A stretch of DNA of 22,061 nucleotides from an uncultured Limosilactobacillus sp. (GCA_944326735.1 CALVFC010000009.1:1-22061), one strand, 5' to 3'; numbered from the stretch's first letter, positions 1-6,718 are shown. The notes: generated by a model not told the origin, from the letters alone. Made by a program: numbers and translations.

Positions 1-2
1 GT

Positions 3-1178
3 TACCATGATCTGGTACCAATGTTTGAGACAATGAAGGAGATCCATAAGATCCTGCTTAAGAAGCGGAAGCGTCGTGGCGCCATTGACTTTGAAGCTCC
101 AGAAGCAAAGATTATTGTGGATGAAAAAGGGCACCCAACTGATATTCAACTGCGTGAGCGGGGACTATCAGAACGGATGATTGAATCCTTTATGTTGGCA
201 GCAAACGAAACGGTAGCTGAACACTACTATAAGGAACACGTCCCATTCTTGTACCGGATCCATGAACAGCCGGACAATGAAAAAATTAAGTCCTTCTTTG
301 AATTCTTGTCTGTTTTTGGTATCAATGCCCATGGTGACATTAATAATGTTAAGCCAAAGATGCTGCAAAATGTTTTGAAGGACGTTGCCGGTAAGCCTGA
401 AGAACAAATGGTTCAGGTTATGATGCTGCGGAGTATGCAACAAGCTAAGTACTCTGATGAAGAACTCGGTCACTTTGGTTTAGGAGCCGATTACTATACT
501 CACTTCACATCACCAATTCGGCGGTACCCAGATGATACCGTTCACCGTTTGATTAAGTGGTACAGCAAGCACGGTAAGGGTGAGGACGCCAAGGCTGCTT
601 GGCGCGACCGCCTTCCTGAGATTGCTGAACATACCTCATTCACTGAACGGCGGGGAATTGATACTGAACGGGATGTTGACAGCATGAAGAAGGCTGAATA
701 CATGGAAGACCATGTTGGCGAGACCTTTGAAGCGGTTGTTTCCTCTGTCATGAAGTTCGGCCTCTTTGTTGAATTGCCAAATACCGTTGAAGGATTAATT
801 CATATTAGTGTGATGAACGATGACTACTATGAGTATTCTGAGAAGCACTTAGCGCTGATTGGTCGGACTCACCACCGGATCTTCCAAATCGGTCAGCCAA
901 TTCATGTCAAGTTATTACGGGTTGATAAGGACCTGCGTGAAATTGACTTTGAGTTGGTTCAACCTGAGGAAGCGCCAACTACCAAGATTCGGGTACCGCA
1001 CAACGATCGTCGCGGTGGTCGTCAACGTGGCCGTAATAACAACCATAATGGCCATCGTCGCCATAACCAACACCGTGACCATGAAAATGGCTCACGGAAT
1101 AATCGTCAAATTAATCGCGGTCAAACCCGCCACCACAACAATTCTAAAGACCATCAACCACGGCGCCGTCGCCATTAA
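3..1178 (+). CDS. rnr: Ribonuclease R (RNB family), 3' part only
   Basis: This is the C-terminal part of a 3'-5' processive exoribonuclease that degrades structured RNA and, with tmRNA/SmpB, non-stop mRNA. The frame is open from the window edge, so the start lies outside. Visible are the end of the RNB catalytic domain (AIDFEAPEAKI, SERMIESFMLAANE, HFTSPIRRYPD) and then an S1 RNA-binding domain (about residues 232-312 counted from the ATG at 21; GLFVELPNTVEGLIH). The last ~60 residues are a low-complexity tail rich in Arg, His, Asn and Gly, with RGG/RGR patches. RNase R normally has a basic tail, but this one is more His/Asn-rich than the usual Lys-rich type. smpB follows after 14 bases, so the two genes are very probably one operon. 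The identification is secure; only the missing N-terminus limits it. Confidence 0.95.
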   Translation, partial: YHDLVPMFETMKEIHKILLKKRKRRGAIDFEAPEAKIIVDEKGHPTDIQLRERGLSERMIESFMLAANETVAEHYYKEHVPFLYRIHEQPDNEKIKSFFEFLSVFGINAHGDINNVKPKMLQNVLKDVAGKPEEQMVQVMMLRSMQQAKYSDEELGHFGLGADYYTHFTSPIRRYPDDTVHRLIKWYSKHGKGEDAKAAWRDRLPEIAEHTSFTERRGIDTERDVDSMKKAEYMEDHVGETFEAVVSSVMKFGLFVELPNTVEGLIHISVMNDDYYEYSEKHLALIGRTHHRIFQIGQPIHVKLLRVDKDLREIDFELVQPEEAPTTKIRVPHNDRRGGRQRGRNNNHNGHRRHNQHRDHENGSRNNRQINRGQTRHHNNSKDHQPRRRRH

Positions 1179-1192
1179 TGGAGGTGTAAATC

Positions 1193-1666
1193 ATGGCTAA
1201 GCAGAGTCATCAACAAAAAAGTGACAACTTAATTGCCCAAAATAAAAAGGCCCGCCATGATTACTTTGTGACCGACACTTATGAGGCCGGGATTGTGTTG
1301 ACGGGAACGGAAATTAAATCCGTTCGTGCCCACCGGGTCAGTTTGAAAGACGGCTTTGCCCAAATTCGTAACGGTGAGGCCTGGTTGATGAACGTTCATA
1401 TCAGTGAATATGATAATGGAACGTACTTCAACCAAGATCCCTTGCGCAACCGTAAATTATTGCTTCATAAAAAAGAAATTCACAAACTCACTGGTGCGTT
1501 ACAAGATAAGGGGGTTACCTTAGTCCCACTTAAAATGTACATTAAGCACGGGTATGCAAAGGTTCTCCTTGGGCTTGCTAAGGGGAAGCACGAGTATGAT
1601 AAACGTGAATCAATAAAGCGTCGGGAAACCAATCGTGAAATTGCGCGGGTTATGAAACACTACTAA
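1193..1666 (+). CDS. smpB: SsrA-binding protein SmpB
   Basis: SmpB binds the tRNA-like domain of tmRNA and brings it to stalled ribosomes. At 157 aa it has the normal family length. It shows the typical N-terminal block ([19 protein letters not shown], then EIKSVR) and the basic C-terminal tail ([16 protein letters not shown]...) that enters the empty mRNA channel. The ATG is preceded by GGAGGT at 1180-1185 with 7 bases of spacing. It lies directly behind rnr, the usual arrangement in Firmicutes. The partner RNA gene ssrA is also in this window (18800-19171). A strong two-way terminator follows. Confidence 0.97.
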   Translation: MAKQSHQQKSDNLIAQNKKARHDYFVTDTYEAGIVLTGTEIKSVRAHRVSLKDGFAQIRNGEAWLMNVHISEYDNGTYFNQDPLRNRKLLLHKKEIHKLTGALQDKGVTLVPLKMYIKHGYAKVLLGLAKGKHEYDKRESIKRRETNREIARVMKHY

Positions 1667-1669
1667 AAG

Positions 1670-1713
1670 AAAGCCCGTCAGGTTGACAATTGAATGCCAA
1701 CCTGGCGGGCTTT
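1670..1713. terminator. Bidirectional Rho-independent terminator between smpB and the minus-strand gene
   Basis: A 16-bp stem pairs 1670-1685 (AAAGCCCGTCAGGTTG) with 1698-1713, with one G-U pair and a 12-base loop. It ends in a short T run on the plus strand and an A-rich flank on the other side, so it can end both smpB and the convergent gene at 1728-2279. Confidence 0.85.
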
Positions 1714-1727
1714 AAGTGCTTTAAATG

Positions 1728-2279
1728 TTAGTTGTGATTGCGAAAGCTCATGCTTAGCCCATCATCGGCGTCGGCACGACGTCCCCACCGAACCTTAAGG
1801 GGACTGCTTTGTTTGCGCCGGGCCCAATGTTGTAAAACAGAGGCTACTAGGATGGCAAGTGGCTCATCGGCTTCCTGGCTCACCCTTAGTTCGTGGTAGT
1901 AGTCGCCAGTGAACGCCACCGGTCGAATGGAGAAAACCTTGCGTTGTGCTTGAAAAACCCGGTATTTGTCGGAGAATGGTGAACCCACCACAACCCAGTT
2001 CAAACCACGAATATAAATAACTTCGCGCAAGAAGCCAAGCGATTTACTAACGGTTCCTACTTGCTGACGATTCAGGTAAAGGGCAAACCGCGGAAGGATG
2101 CCGAAGCTTTGTTGTTTAACTTCTGCTAATAGTTCTCCCGAAATCGAGTAAAGTGAGAGAACATCATGCAGCATCCCCCATTTTCCCACTAGTAAGTAGC
2201 GGGACCGTCCTTGATAATCACGGATGACTGTTGTGCCATGTAGGTCTGTGTCGTGGTCGCGTAGGTATAGTAAGCGCAT
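1728..2279 (-). CDS. LURP-one-related / YxjI-like protein (tubby-like fold)
   Basis: The 183-aa protein fits the LURP-one-related (YxjI) family: an N-terminal strand with YLRD, then VIRDYQGRSRYLLVGK, DVLSLYSISGELLAEVKQQ, a central ALYLNRQQVGTVSKS and GLNWVVVGSPFSDKYRVF. These are the repeated beta strands of the tubby-like barrel. The biochemical role of bacterial members is not established. No signal peptide or membrane segment is seen. The ATG has a very strong site, AAGGAGGTGA, within 2283-2294. The gene is monocistronic: it is divergent from ung and convergent with smpB. The C-terminal 25 residues are polar and basic and fall outside the conserved fold. The family call is from memory of strand patterns and is fairly sure; the function is unknown. 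Confidence 0.75.
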   Translation of the reverse strand: MRLLYLRDHDTDLHGTTVIRDYQGRSRYLLVGKWGMLHDVLSLYSISGELLAEVKQQSFGILPRFALYLNRQQVGTVSKSLGFLREVIYIRGLNWVVVGSPFSDKYRVFQAQRKVFSIRPVAFTGDYYHELRVSQEADEPLAILVASVLQHWARRKQSSPLKVRWGRRADADDGLSMSFRNHN

Positions 2280-2309
2280 GGGTTCACCTCCTTAGTAATT
2301 ATTGACTTA

Positions 2310-2318
2310 ATTGTACCA
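2310..2318 (-). promoter_or_regulatory. Extended -10 promoter for the YxjI-like gene
   Basis: On the minus strand the sequence reads TGGTACAAT, a TGn extended -10 element. There is only a weak -35 (TTAGGA-like) about 18 bases upstream. It sits about 30 bases before the ATG, and transcription would start near 2303. Confidence 0.55.
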
Positions 2319-2354
2319 GTTTAATTCATAAAATCCTAATCGAAGGTGGCAAAA

Positions 2355-2368
2355 TAAAACCGCTTTCA
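2355..2368. promoter_or_regulatory. cre-like box (CcpA site) upstream of ung–pta
   Basis: TAAAACCGCTTTCA fits the catabolite-responsive consensus TGWAANCGNTNWCA at 13 of 14 positions, on either strand. Its centre lies about 48 bases before the inferred start of ung–pta transcription and about 58 bases before that of the divergent gene. It is therefore upstream of both promoters, where CcpA is known to activate acetate-pathway genes in Bacillus. The site is seen; the function is inferred. Confidence 0.5.
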
Positions 2369-2394
2369 TTTTCTGTGTTGTCAGTGTTAACTTA

Positions 2395-2403
2395 TGCTAA
2401 AAT
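2395..2403 (+). promoter_or_regulatory. Extended -10 promoter for ung (and pta)
   Basis: TGCTAAAAT is a TGn extended -10. The nearest -35-like hexamer, TTGTCA at 2378-2383, is only 14 bases away, so the extended -10 probably does most of the work. Transcription would start near 2410, just before the ung ribosome site. Confidence 0.5.
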
Positions 2404-2425
2404 AATAGACGAGGTGCTAAGAATC

Positions 2426-3115
2426 GTGAAACAACTTATTCATAATGATTGGTGGCCAATTCTTCAACCCCAGTTTGAAAGTACATATTATGCTCAATTG
2501 CATGATTTTCTGAAGGAAGAATATAGTCACCGGACAATTTATCCGGAAATGCATCATATTTTCCAAGCGTTTGAGTGGACGCCATTTAATAAGGTCAAGG
2601 TCGTTATTTTAGGCCAAGATCCCTACCATGGTCCCCACCAAGCGCACGGGTGTAGCTTTTCAGTTTTACCTGGGGTTCCAGTTCCACCATCGCTCCAAAA
2701 TATTTACAAGGAGTTACAGAGTGATGTTGGTTGTCATCCGGTTCAGCATGGTTACTTAAAAAAGTGGGCTGATCAGGGTGTGTTGCTATTGAATTCAGTC
2801 TTAACCGTTCGAGCCGGCCAAGCCTTCTCACATAAAGGACATGGTTGGGAACGGTTGACCGACGCGGCAATTCATGCCTTGTCAGAGCGACCACAACCAG
2901 TTGTCTTCATTTTGTGGGGCCGTGCCGCGCGGGACAAGAAGAAGCTGATTAATATGAAGACAAATATCGTCTTGGAGTCAGCGCACCCAAGTCCTTTGTC
3001 AGCTAACCGTGGTTTCTTTGGTTCGAAGCCCTTTTCCAAAACTAACGAAGCACTTCGGGCGATGGGCGAAAAGCCAATTGACTGGCAACTGCCTGATCAG
3101 CCAACCGCTGAGTAA
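2426..3115 (+). CDS. ung: Uracil-DNA glycosylase, family 1
   Basis: Ung removes uracil from DNA at the start of base excision repair. With the GTG start at 2426 the protein is 229 aa, the usual family size, and begins [16 protein letters not shown] at 2411-2416 gives good spacing. An upstream in-frame GTG at 2375 would add 17 residues encoded inside the promoter, so I reject it. Visible motifs are the water-activating loop GQDPYHGP (Asp65), the uracil-pocket region [20 protein letters not shown], and the Leu-intercalation loop [13 protein letters not shown] (His187). pta starts 32 bases after the stop with no terminator between, so the two are probably co-transcribed. Confidence 0.95.
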   Translation: MKQLIHNDWWPILQPQFESTYYAQLHDFLKEEYSHRTIYPEMHHIFQAFEWTPFNKVKVVILGQDPYHGPHQAHGCSFSVLPGVPVPPSLQNIYKELQSDVGCHPVQHGYLKKWADQGVLLLNSVLTVRAGQAFSHKGHGWERLTDAAIHALSERPQPVVFILWGRAARDKKKLINMKTNIVLESAHPSPLSANRGFFGSKPFSKTNEALRAMGEKPIDWQLPDQPTAE

Positions 3116-3147
3116 TTGTTTAGAACTATCGAAGGAGGTTCTTATTG

Positions 3148-4122
3148 ATGAGTTTATTTGATGAGATTGCTGCTAAGGTAAAGGGAACCGATAAGACAAT
3201 TGTGTTCCCAGAAGGTGCGGATAAGCGTGTTCTGGGCGCTGCTGTTCGTCTGAAGAAGGACGACATTGTCGAACCAATCCTGTTAGGAAAGCAGGCAGAA
3301 ATTGATAAGACGGCTGCCGATAACAACTTTGATTTAACTGGATTACAAATTATCGACCCTGAAAATTACCCAGCAGAAGACAAGAAGGCAATGTTTGATG
3401 CATTGTTGGAGCGTCGGAAGGGTAAGAACACTCCTGAACAAGTAACCGAAATGCTGAAGGACGTTTCCTACTTTGGTACCATGTTAGTTTACATGGGTAA
3501 GGCTGATGGAATGGTTTCTGGAGCTGTTCACTCCACTGGTTCAACTGTTCGTCCAGCATTACAAATTGTTAAGACTAAGCCTGGTGTTCATCGGATTAGT
3601 GGGGCTTTCTTAATGCAAAAGGGCGACCAACGGTACATCTTCGCTGATTGTGCCATCAACATTGAACTCGATGCCCCAACGATGGCGGAAGTGGCTGTTC
3701 AAAGTGCTGCCACTGCTAAGTTGTTTGGTATTGATCCAAAGGTTGCTCTGCTGAGCTTCTCTACTAAGGGCTCTGCTAAGGGTGACATGGTTACCAAGGT
3801 TGCTGATGCAACAGCCAAAGTTCATGAAATGGATCCCGACCTGCCAGCAGATGGTGAATTACAATTTGACGCTGCCTTCGTTCCTGAAGTTGGGGCATTA
3901 AAGGCTCCTGGTTCTAAGGTTGCTGGTCACGCCAACGTCTTCATTTTCCCTAGTTTGGAAGCCGGTAACATTGGCTACAAGATTGCTCAACGGTTTGGTG
4001 GCTTTACTGCTGTCGGCCCAATTCTGCAAGGACTCAACGCACCGATCGCTGACTTGTCACGGGGATGCAACGAGGATGATGTTTACAAGGTTGCCATGAT
4101 TACTGCTGCGCAAGCTTTGTAA
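3148..4122 (+). CDS. pta: Phosphate acetyltransferase
   Basis: Pta interconverts acetyl-CoA and acetyl phosphate. In heterofermentative lactobacilli it joins phosphoketolase products to acetate or ethanol formation. The 324-aa protein is the short single-domain form. Recognisable blocks are KTIVFPEGADKRVLGAA, MVYMGKADGMVSGAVHSTGST, KGSAKGDMVTKVADAT and the end block DLSRGCNEDDVY. The ATG at 3148 is preferred over the adjacent TTG at 3145 because AGGAGG at 3133-3138 lies 9 bases away. The gene uses frequent-codon GCT/GGT/AAG forms, as expected for high expression. It follows ung closely, is closed by its own terminator, and may be under CcpA through the box at 2355. Confidence 0.96.
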   Translation: MSLFDEIAAKVKGTDKTIVFPEGADKRVLGAAVRLKKDDIVEPILLGKQAEIDKTAADNNFDLTGLQIIDPENYPAEDKKAMFDALLERRKGKNTPEQVTEMLKDVSYFGTMLVYMGKADGMVSGAVHSTGSTVRPALQIVKTKPGVHRISGAFLMQKGDQRYIFADCAINIELDAPTMAEVAVQSAATAKLFGIDPKVALLSFSTKGSAKGDMVTKVADATAKVHEMDPDLPADGELQFDAAFVPEVGALKAPGSKVAGHANVFIFPSLEAGNIGYKIAQRFGGFTAVGPILQGLNAPIADLSRGCNEDDVYKVAMITAAQAL

Positions 4123-4145
4123 TTTAACTAACCCATTTAAATAAT

Positions 4146-4175
4146 AGGGGCTTCTCTGATTGGAGGAGCCCTTTT
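4146..4175 (+). terminator. Rho-independent terminator after pta
   Basis: The stem GGGCTTCTC (4148-4156) pairs with GAGGAGCCC (4163-4171) with one G-U pair and is followed by TTTT. It lies 24 bases behind the pta stop and separates pta from tsaE. Confidence 0.85.
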
Positions 4176-4202
4176 AATGTTGCATCATGGTCAAGTAAGG
4201 TA

Positions 4203-4211
4203 TGCTATTAT
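4203..4211 (+). promoter_or_regulatory. Extended -10 promoter for tsaE
   Basis: TGCTATTAT is an extended -10 element. No convincing -35 is seen at 17 bases; TTGCAT lies 20 bases upstream. It is placed right for a start near 4218 and the tsaE ATG at 4244. Confidence 0.5.
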
Positions 4212-4243
4212 TAGTGATAAACATGAGTTACTGAGGAGGGACA

Positions 4244-4705
4244 ATGGTGAAAAAAGTATTGATGAATCGCCGGGAGGAAACAATCAGTTTAGGCACTAGG
4301 ATTGGTCGTAAGTTACAGGCCGGGGATGTTCTGGTGTTGGATGGTGATTTAGGGGCTGGCAAGACGACCTTTACCAAAGGGTTGGCAGTGGGCCTGGATA
4401 TCCCGGACTTGATCAAGAGCCCCACCTTTACAATCATTCGCGAGTATCATGACGGACGTTTGCCACTGTACCATATGGATGCCTATCGATTGGAAAATGG
4501 TGGTGCTGAAGACCTGGGCCTTGAGGAATACTTTGACAGTGAAGGAGTTAGTGTTGTTGAATGGGCTCAGTTTGTGGAAGATGAATTGCCAGCAGATTTC
4601 TTAGCAATTCATTTCCGCCGCACGGATGATGACAACAAGCGGGTCCTGATCTTTGAACCCCATGGTCAGCACTTTGAACAATTAGTAAAGGAACAGGTGA
4701 AATAA
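4244..4705 (+). CDS. tsaE: tRNA threonylcarbamoyladenosine biosynthesis ATPase TsaE
   Basis: TsaE is the ATPase that works with TsaB and TsaD to make t6A at position 37 of ANN-decoding tRNAs. The 153-aa length is normal. It has the Walker A loop GDLGAGKTT (residues 34-42, Lys40), the switch-like SPTFTIIREY and the LYHMDAYRLE motif, followed by the acidic DLGLEEYFD–VVEWAQ block. The ribosome site GAGGAGGG (4233-4240) lies 3 bases before the ATG, which is short but strong. The stop codon directly abuts the GTG of the next gene, so translation is probably coupled. tsaB and tsaD are not in this window. Confidence 0.93.
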   Translation: MVKKVLMNRREETISLGTRIGRKLQAGDVLVLDGDLGAGKTTFTKGLAVGLDIPDLIKSPTFTIIREYHDGRLPLYHMDAYRLENGGAEDLGLEEYFDSEGVSVVEWAQFVEDELPADFLAIHFRRTDDDNKRVLIFEPHGQHFEQLVKEQVK

Positions 4706-5194
4706 GTGGCATCAACGGTTGAACTAAAGTTAGCGGAACATAGTGATGCCGCCAACATTCTTGCCTTCCTTCAACAGGCCAAGACGGAGACGGACGCCAT
4801 TACTATCCCCCACCTTGAGAAGGTTACGGCCCAAGAAGAATCACGAAATATTGACGAGATTAACCAATCCGATGACTGTGTCATTATGCTGGCAATGTTA
4901 GGTGACCATTTAGTAGGCATGGTAACGGTGATGAGAACGAGCTCGGAAACTGAGATTGGAGAACTCGGCGTAGTAGTGGCTAAAAGATATTGGCATAACG
5001 GAATCGGCCAAATGCTGGTTGACGAGGCTGAGTACTGGTTTACGCATTACAGTAGTTTAAAGCACATGAACCTGACCGTTTATGAAGACAATGTGCCGGC
5101 AATTAATTTGTACCGGAAGATGAATTTTGTGGTTACTAAGCATGTGCAGATCAACGGCCAGGCGTCGTTGCAAATGGATTATCAACCTAAGTAA
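4706..5194 (+). CDS. GNAT-family N-acetyltransferase
   Basis: A 162-aa GCN5-related acetyltransferase. The acetyl-CoA loop is visible as VVVAKRYWHNGIG (R/Q-x-x-G-x-G type), followed by a helix (QMLVDEAEYWF), the LTVYEDNVPAINLYRKMNF block (motif B, side chain stacking on CoA) and a final beta strand. The substrate cannot be told. It starts with GTG right after the tsaE stop, with AGGTGA (4695-4700) in the tsaE end as ribosome site. The neighbour suggests comparison with RimI, but the length and N-terminus fit a small-molecule or free-protein acetyltransferase better. It shares an operon with tsaE. Confidence 0.88.
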   Translation: MASTVELKLAEHSDAANILAFLQQAKTETDAITIPHLEKVTAQEESRNIDEINQSDDCVIMLAMLGDHLVGMVTVMRTSSETEIGELGVVVAKRYWHNGIGQMLVDEAEYWFTHYSSLKHMNLTVYEDNVPAINLYRKMNFVVTKHVQINGQASLQMDYQPK

Positions 5195-5246
5195 AAAAAG
5201 ACCCGTATTCATAATGAAGTGCTGCATAATGCATAGAGACTATAAT

Positions 5247-5292
5247 GCCCGCCAAGTATACAGATGGTATCTGATACTTGGCGGGCTCTTTA
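5247..5292 (+). terminator. Long hairpin terminator after the GNAT gene
   Basis: GCCCGCCAAGTAT (5247-5259) pairs perfectly with ATACTTGGCGGGC (5274-5286). Inside it are a further CAGAT/ATCTG pairing and a 3-base GGT tip. It is followed by TCTTT. The T run is short, but the stem is 13 bp plus 5 bp. It lies 52 bases behind the stop. Confidence 0.7.
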
Positions 5293-5344
5293 AATTGGTT
5301 AGAAAAAATTCGCAGATAATAACTATATTCACAGCATGTTCAAT

Positions 5345-5433
5345 TTTGAAAACCGAAGGCATGATTCCGGCTTATTGCCGAAGTCATGCCTTAACAGCTT
5401 AAATAGTTAATTTGGCCTAACTTCTTATTGCAC
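5345..5433 (-). repeat. Dispersed ~89-bp repeat, copy A (3' UTR of the EamA gene)
   Basis: It aligns with 6605-6692 at about three quarters identity by hand, with one single-base gap. Read on the minus strand it starts GTGCAA, holds a conserved AAGTT-GGC block, and then a hairpin with arms AAGGCATGA and TCATGCCTT and inner GGC/GCC pairing, followed by a T-rich end. It begins about 28 bases behind the EamA stop and may serve as its terminator. Confidence 0.7.
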
Positions 5434-5461
5434 TCCATCTCCACCGTCAATATGGAACTAA

Positions 5462-6340
5462 TTATGCAAATCGAATAGAATACCAGATGCTCCCGGCGAT
5501 TAGTAATGAACCGAGTATAAAGGTCCAGGTAATTTGCTCATTAAGCAGGAGCCAGCCCAATAAGGTCCCGACGATCGGTTGAAACAGGAAAAAGAGACCT
5601 GAACTAGCGGCATTGAGCAGCTGAACACCACGGTTCCACATTACGAAAGCTGTGGCAGTCGAAATTGCTCCTAGATAGAGAAGAGATCCCCATACCTTGA
5701 AACTGCCGAAGTTCACGTTGCCAAGGGTTACGTGCCAGCTAAATGCTACCGGTGTCAAACAGATAATAGCCACAATTGTTGCTACTGTCGTTATTTCCAA
5801 CACATCATATTGCGGTGCCACCATTTTATTGATCACTGACATGAGCGCCCAGGTGAGGGCAGCAATGATCAGAAACAGGCACCCCGTTAAGACGTGTGCA
5901 CCAGCAAAACGAACGCCCACGATGATGAGTACCCCTGTGGTTGCCATAATTAGGGAAATAACCTTTGTCCGGGTGACTCGTTCATGGAGCAAGAACCAGG
6001 CAAAGATTACCATAAACGTCGGTGTTGAAGCCGTAATAACGGAGCCGGTTTGGGCCGATGATAGCCAAGTCCCGGTTTCCTGAGTTACGATTGAAATGGC
6101 GTCCCCGATAATCCCTGCTAATATCATTAGGCCACCGTTAAGCCAATCCCAGTGCCATTTGACGCCCTTAATTAGGCAAAATAGCAACAGAAAAATAATC
6201 GCTACGACATAGCGACACCAGACTAGTTCGACGGGTGGGATCGTTGTGACAATGTTCTTAACAACGACAAACATTCCACCCCAGATACTGGCAGCCAGAC
6301 TTAATAGGATACTACCAATTGCTTTATTTGATTTTTTCAT
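5462..6340 (-). CDS. EamA/DMT-family transporter (putative metabolite exporter)
   Basis: A 292-aa, ten-helix drug/metabolite transporter with two EamA halves. Each half has the typical pattern (SLAASIWGGMFVVVKN in the first; LIIAALTWALMSVINKM in the second) and the conserved ends TPTFMVIFAWFLLHERVT and FLFQPIVGTLLGWLLLNEQIT. The likely role is inner-membrane efflux of a small metabolite; the substrate is unknown. I start it at the ATG at 6340 because GGAGG lies 8 bases upstream (6349-6353) and the protein then begins MKKSNKAIG followed directly by helix 1. The frame stays open upstream to a TTG at 6433, but the 31 extra residues are charged and overlap the leader structures. Expression is probably controlled through that leader (short ORF plus hairpin covering the ribosome site). 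Confidence 0.9.
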   Translation of the reverse strand: MKKSNKAIGSILLSLAASIWGGMFVVVKNIVTTIPPVELVWCRYVVAIIFLLLFCLIKGVKWHWDWLNGGLMILAGIIGDAISIVTQETGTWLSSAQTGSVITASTPTFMVIFAWFLLHERVTRTKVISLIMATTGVLIIVGVRFAGAHVLTGCLFLIIAALTWALMSVINKMVAPQYDVLEITTVATIVAIICLTPVAFSWHVTLGNVNFGSFKVWGSLLYLGAISTATAFVMWNRGVQLLNAASSGLFFLFQPIVGTLLGWLLLNEQITWTFILGSLLIAGSIWYSIRFA

Positions 6341-6350
6341 TTTTGATTCC

Positions 6351-6374
6351 TCCGTTAAATTAAATTTTAACGGA
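6351..6374 (-). promoter_or_regulatory. Ribosome-site-sequestering hairpin before the EamA gene
   Basis: On the minus strand TCCGTTAAA (6374-6366) pairs perfectly with TTTAACGGA (6359-6351) across a 6-base loop. The last three bases of the right arm are the first three of the GGAGG that serves the EamA ATG. The left arm contains the stop codon of the 15-codon leader ORF. A second perfect 6-bp hairpin (TTCGCA/TGCGAA, 6408-6391) lies inside that ORF. Confidence 0.55.
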
Positions 6375-6414
6375 TTGCTGGCACGTCGCATTCGCATAAT
6401 GGTGCGAAGATCAT
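6367..6414 (-). CDS. Putative 15-aa leader peptide upstream of the EamA gene
   Basis: The short ORF reads MIFAPLCECDVPAIR and then TAA. Its ATG at 6414 has a Shine-Dalgarno of its own, AAAGGTGG (6430-6423), at 8 bases. It is in a different frame from the transporter. The inferred transcription start (~6443) is just in front. The stop codon falls in the left arm of the hairpin that masks the EamA ribosome site. A ribosome at the end of this ORF would therefore cover that arm and free the site, as in classical translation attenuators (ermC, cat). ORFs this short occur by chance; the ribosome site, spacing and hairpin overlap are what argue for it. Confidence 0.45.
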   Translation of the reverse strand: MIFAPLCECDVPAIR

Positions 6415-6449
6415 GATGAAGGCCACCTTTCAACGTTGTTAATGCTCTT

Positions 6450-6478
6450 ATATTAAGCTAACTGGCGAGGAAAGACAA
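6450..6478 (-). promoter_or_regulatory. SigA-type promoter of the EamA gene
   Basis: On the minus strand TTGTCT (6478-6473), a 17-base spacer and TAATAT (6455-6450). Transcription would start near 6443, giving a leader of about 100 bases. Confidence 0.65.
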
Positions 6479-6604
6479 GCTGAAAAACCCTACATATGGG
6501 TGTACACTGTCTACACGACCAACAGGGAGATTCAAACGCTCAGGCGAGATAGTATTAAAGGATTAGTGTCTGACCAGAAATTACTTTAATTACGATTGCA
6601 TATC

Positions 6605-6692
6605 TTTGAAAGTAAAAGGTATGATTCCAGGTAAATACCGAAATCATGCCTTATCAGTTTAAATATTCATTTTGCCCAACTTTCTGTTGCAC
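6605..6692 (-). repeat. Dispersed ~89-bp repeat, copy B (3' UTR of the PAS gene)
   Basis: Partner of copy A (5345-5433), in the same orientation. It begins about 26 bases behind the stop of the PAS gene. On the minus strand it has GTGCAACAGAAAGTTGGGC, then a hairpin AAGGCATGAT/ATCATACCTT whose inner pair GGT/ACC replaces the GGC/GCC of copy A, then TTTT. The paired change suggests the hairpin is maintained. It may act as terminator of the exonuclease–PAS operon. The rest of the 6479-6718 gap shows no gene. Confidence 0.7.
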
Positions 6693-6718
6693 ATCAACGG
6701 AACCAATCAGTCTTTTCC

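Larger units (their letters stand above)
5195..5461. other. Intergenic stretch between convergent GNAT and EamA genes
   Basis: It holds no credible gene. From left to right: an A-tract with GACCCG that looks like half of a terminator stem (5195-5207), the long hairpin at 5247-5286, an AT-rich spacer, and repeat copy A (5345-5433). An open frame across 5127-5402 is a shadow of the GNAT end and hairpin DNA. Confidence 0.6.

Noticed and set aside
859..1200. 113-aa open frame overlapping the end of rnr
   Set aside because: It is a shadow of the biased Arg/His/Asn codons of the RNase R tail. It has no ribosome site and overlaps the smpB start.
5127..5402. 91-aa frame across the GNAT end and the following gap
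   Set aside because: It runs through two strong hairpins and has no Shine-Dalgarno or family likeness.
5697..6083. 128-aa plus-strand frame inside the EamA gene
   Set aside because: It is antisense to a well-supported transporter, has no ribosome site, and its composition mirrors hydrophobic codons on the other strand.
6479..6600. Riboswitch or T-box in the gap upstream of the EamA promoter
   Set aside because: No T-box, SAM, purine, lysine or THF core was recognised, and the stretch lies upstream of the inferred transcription start. Only weak 4-5 bp pairings (e.g. ACCC/GGGT near 6486) are seen.
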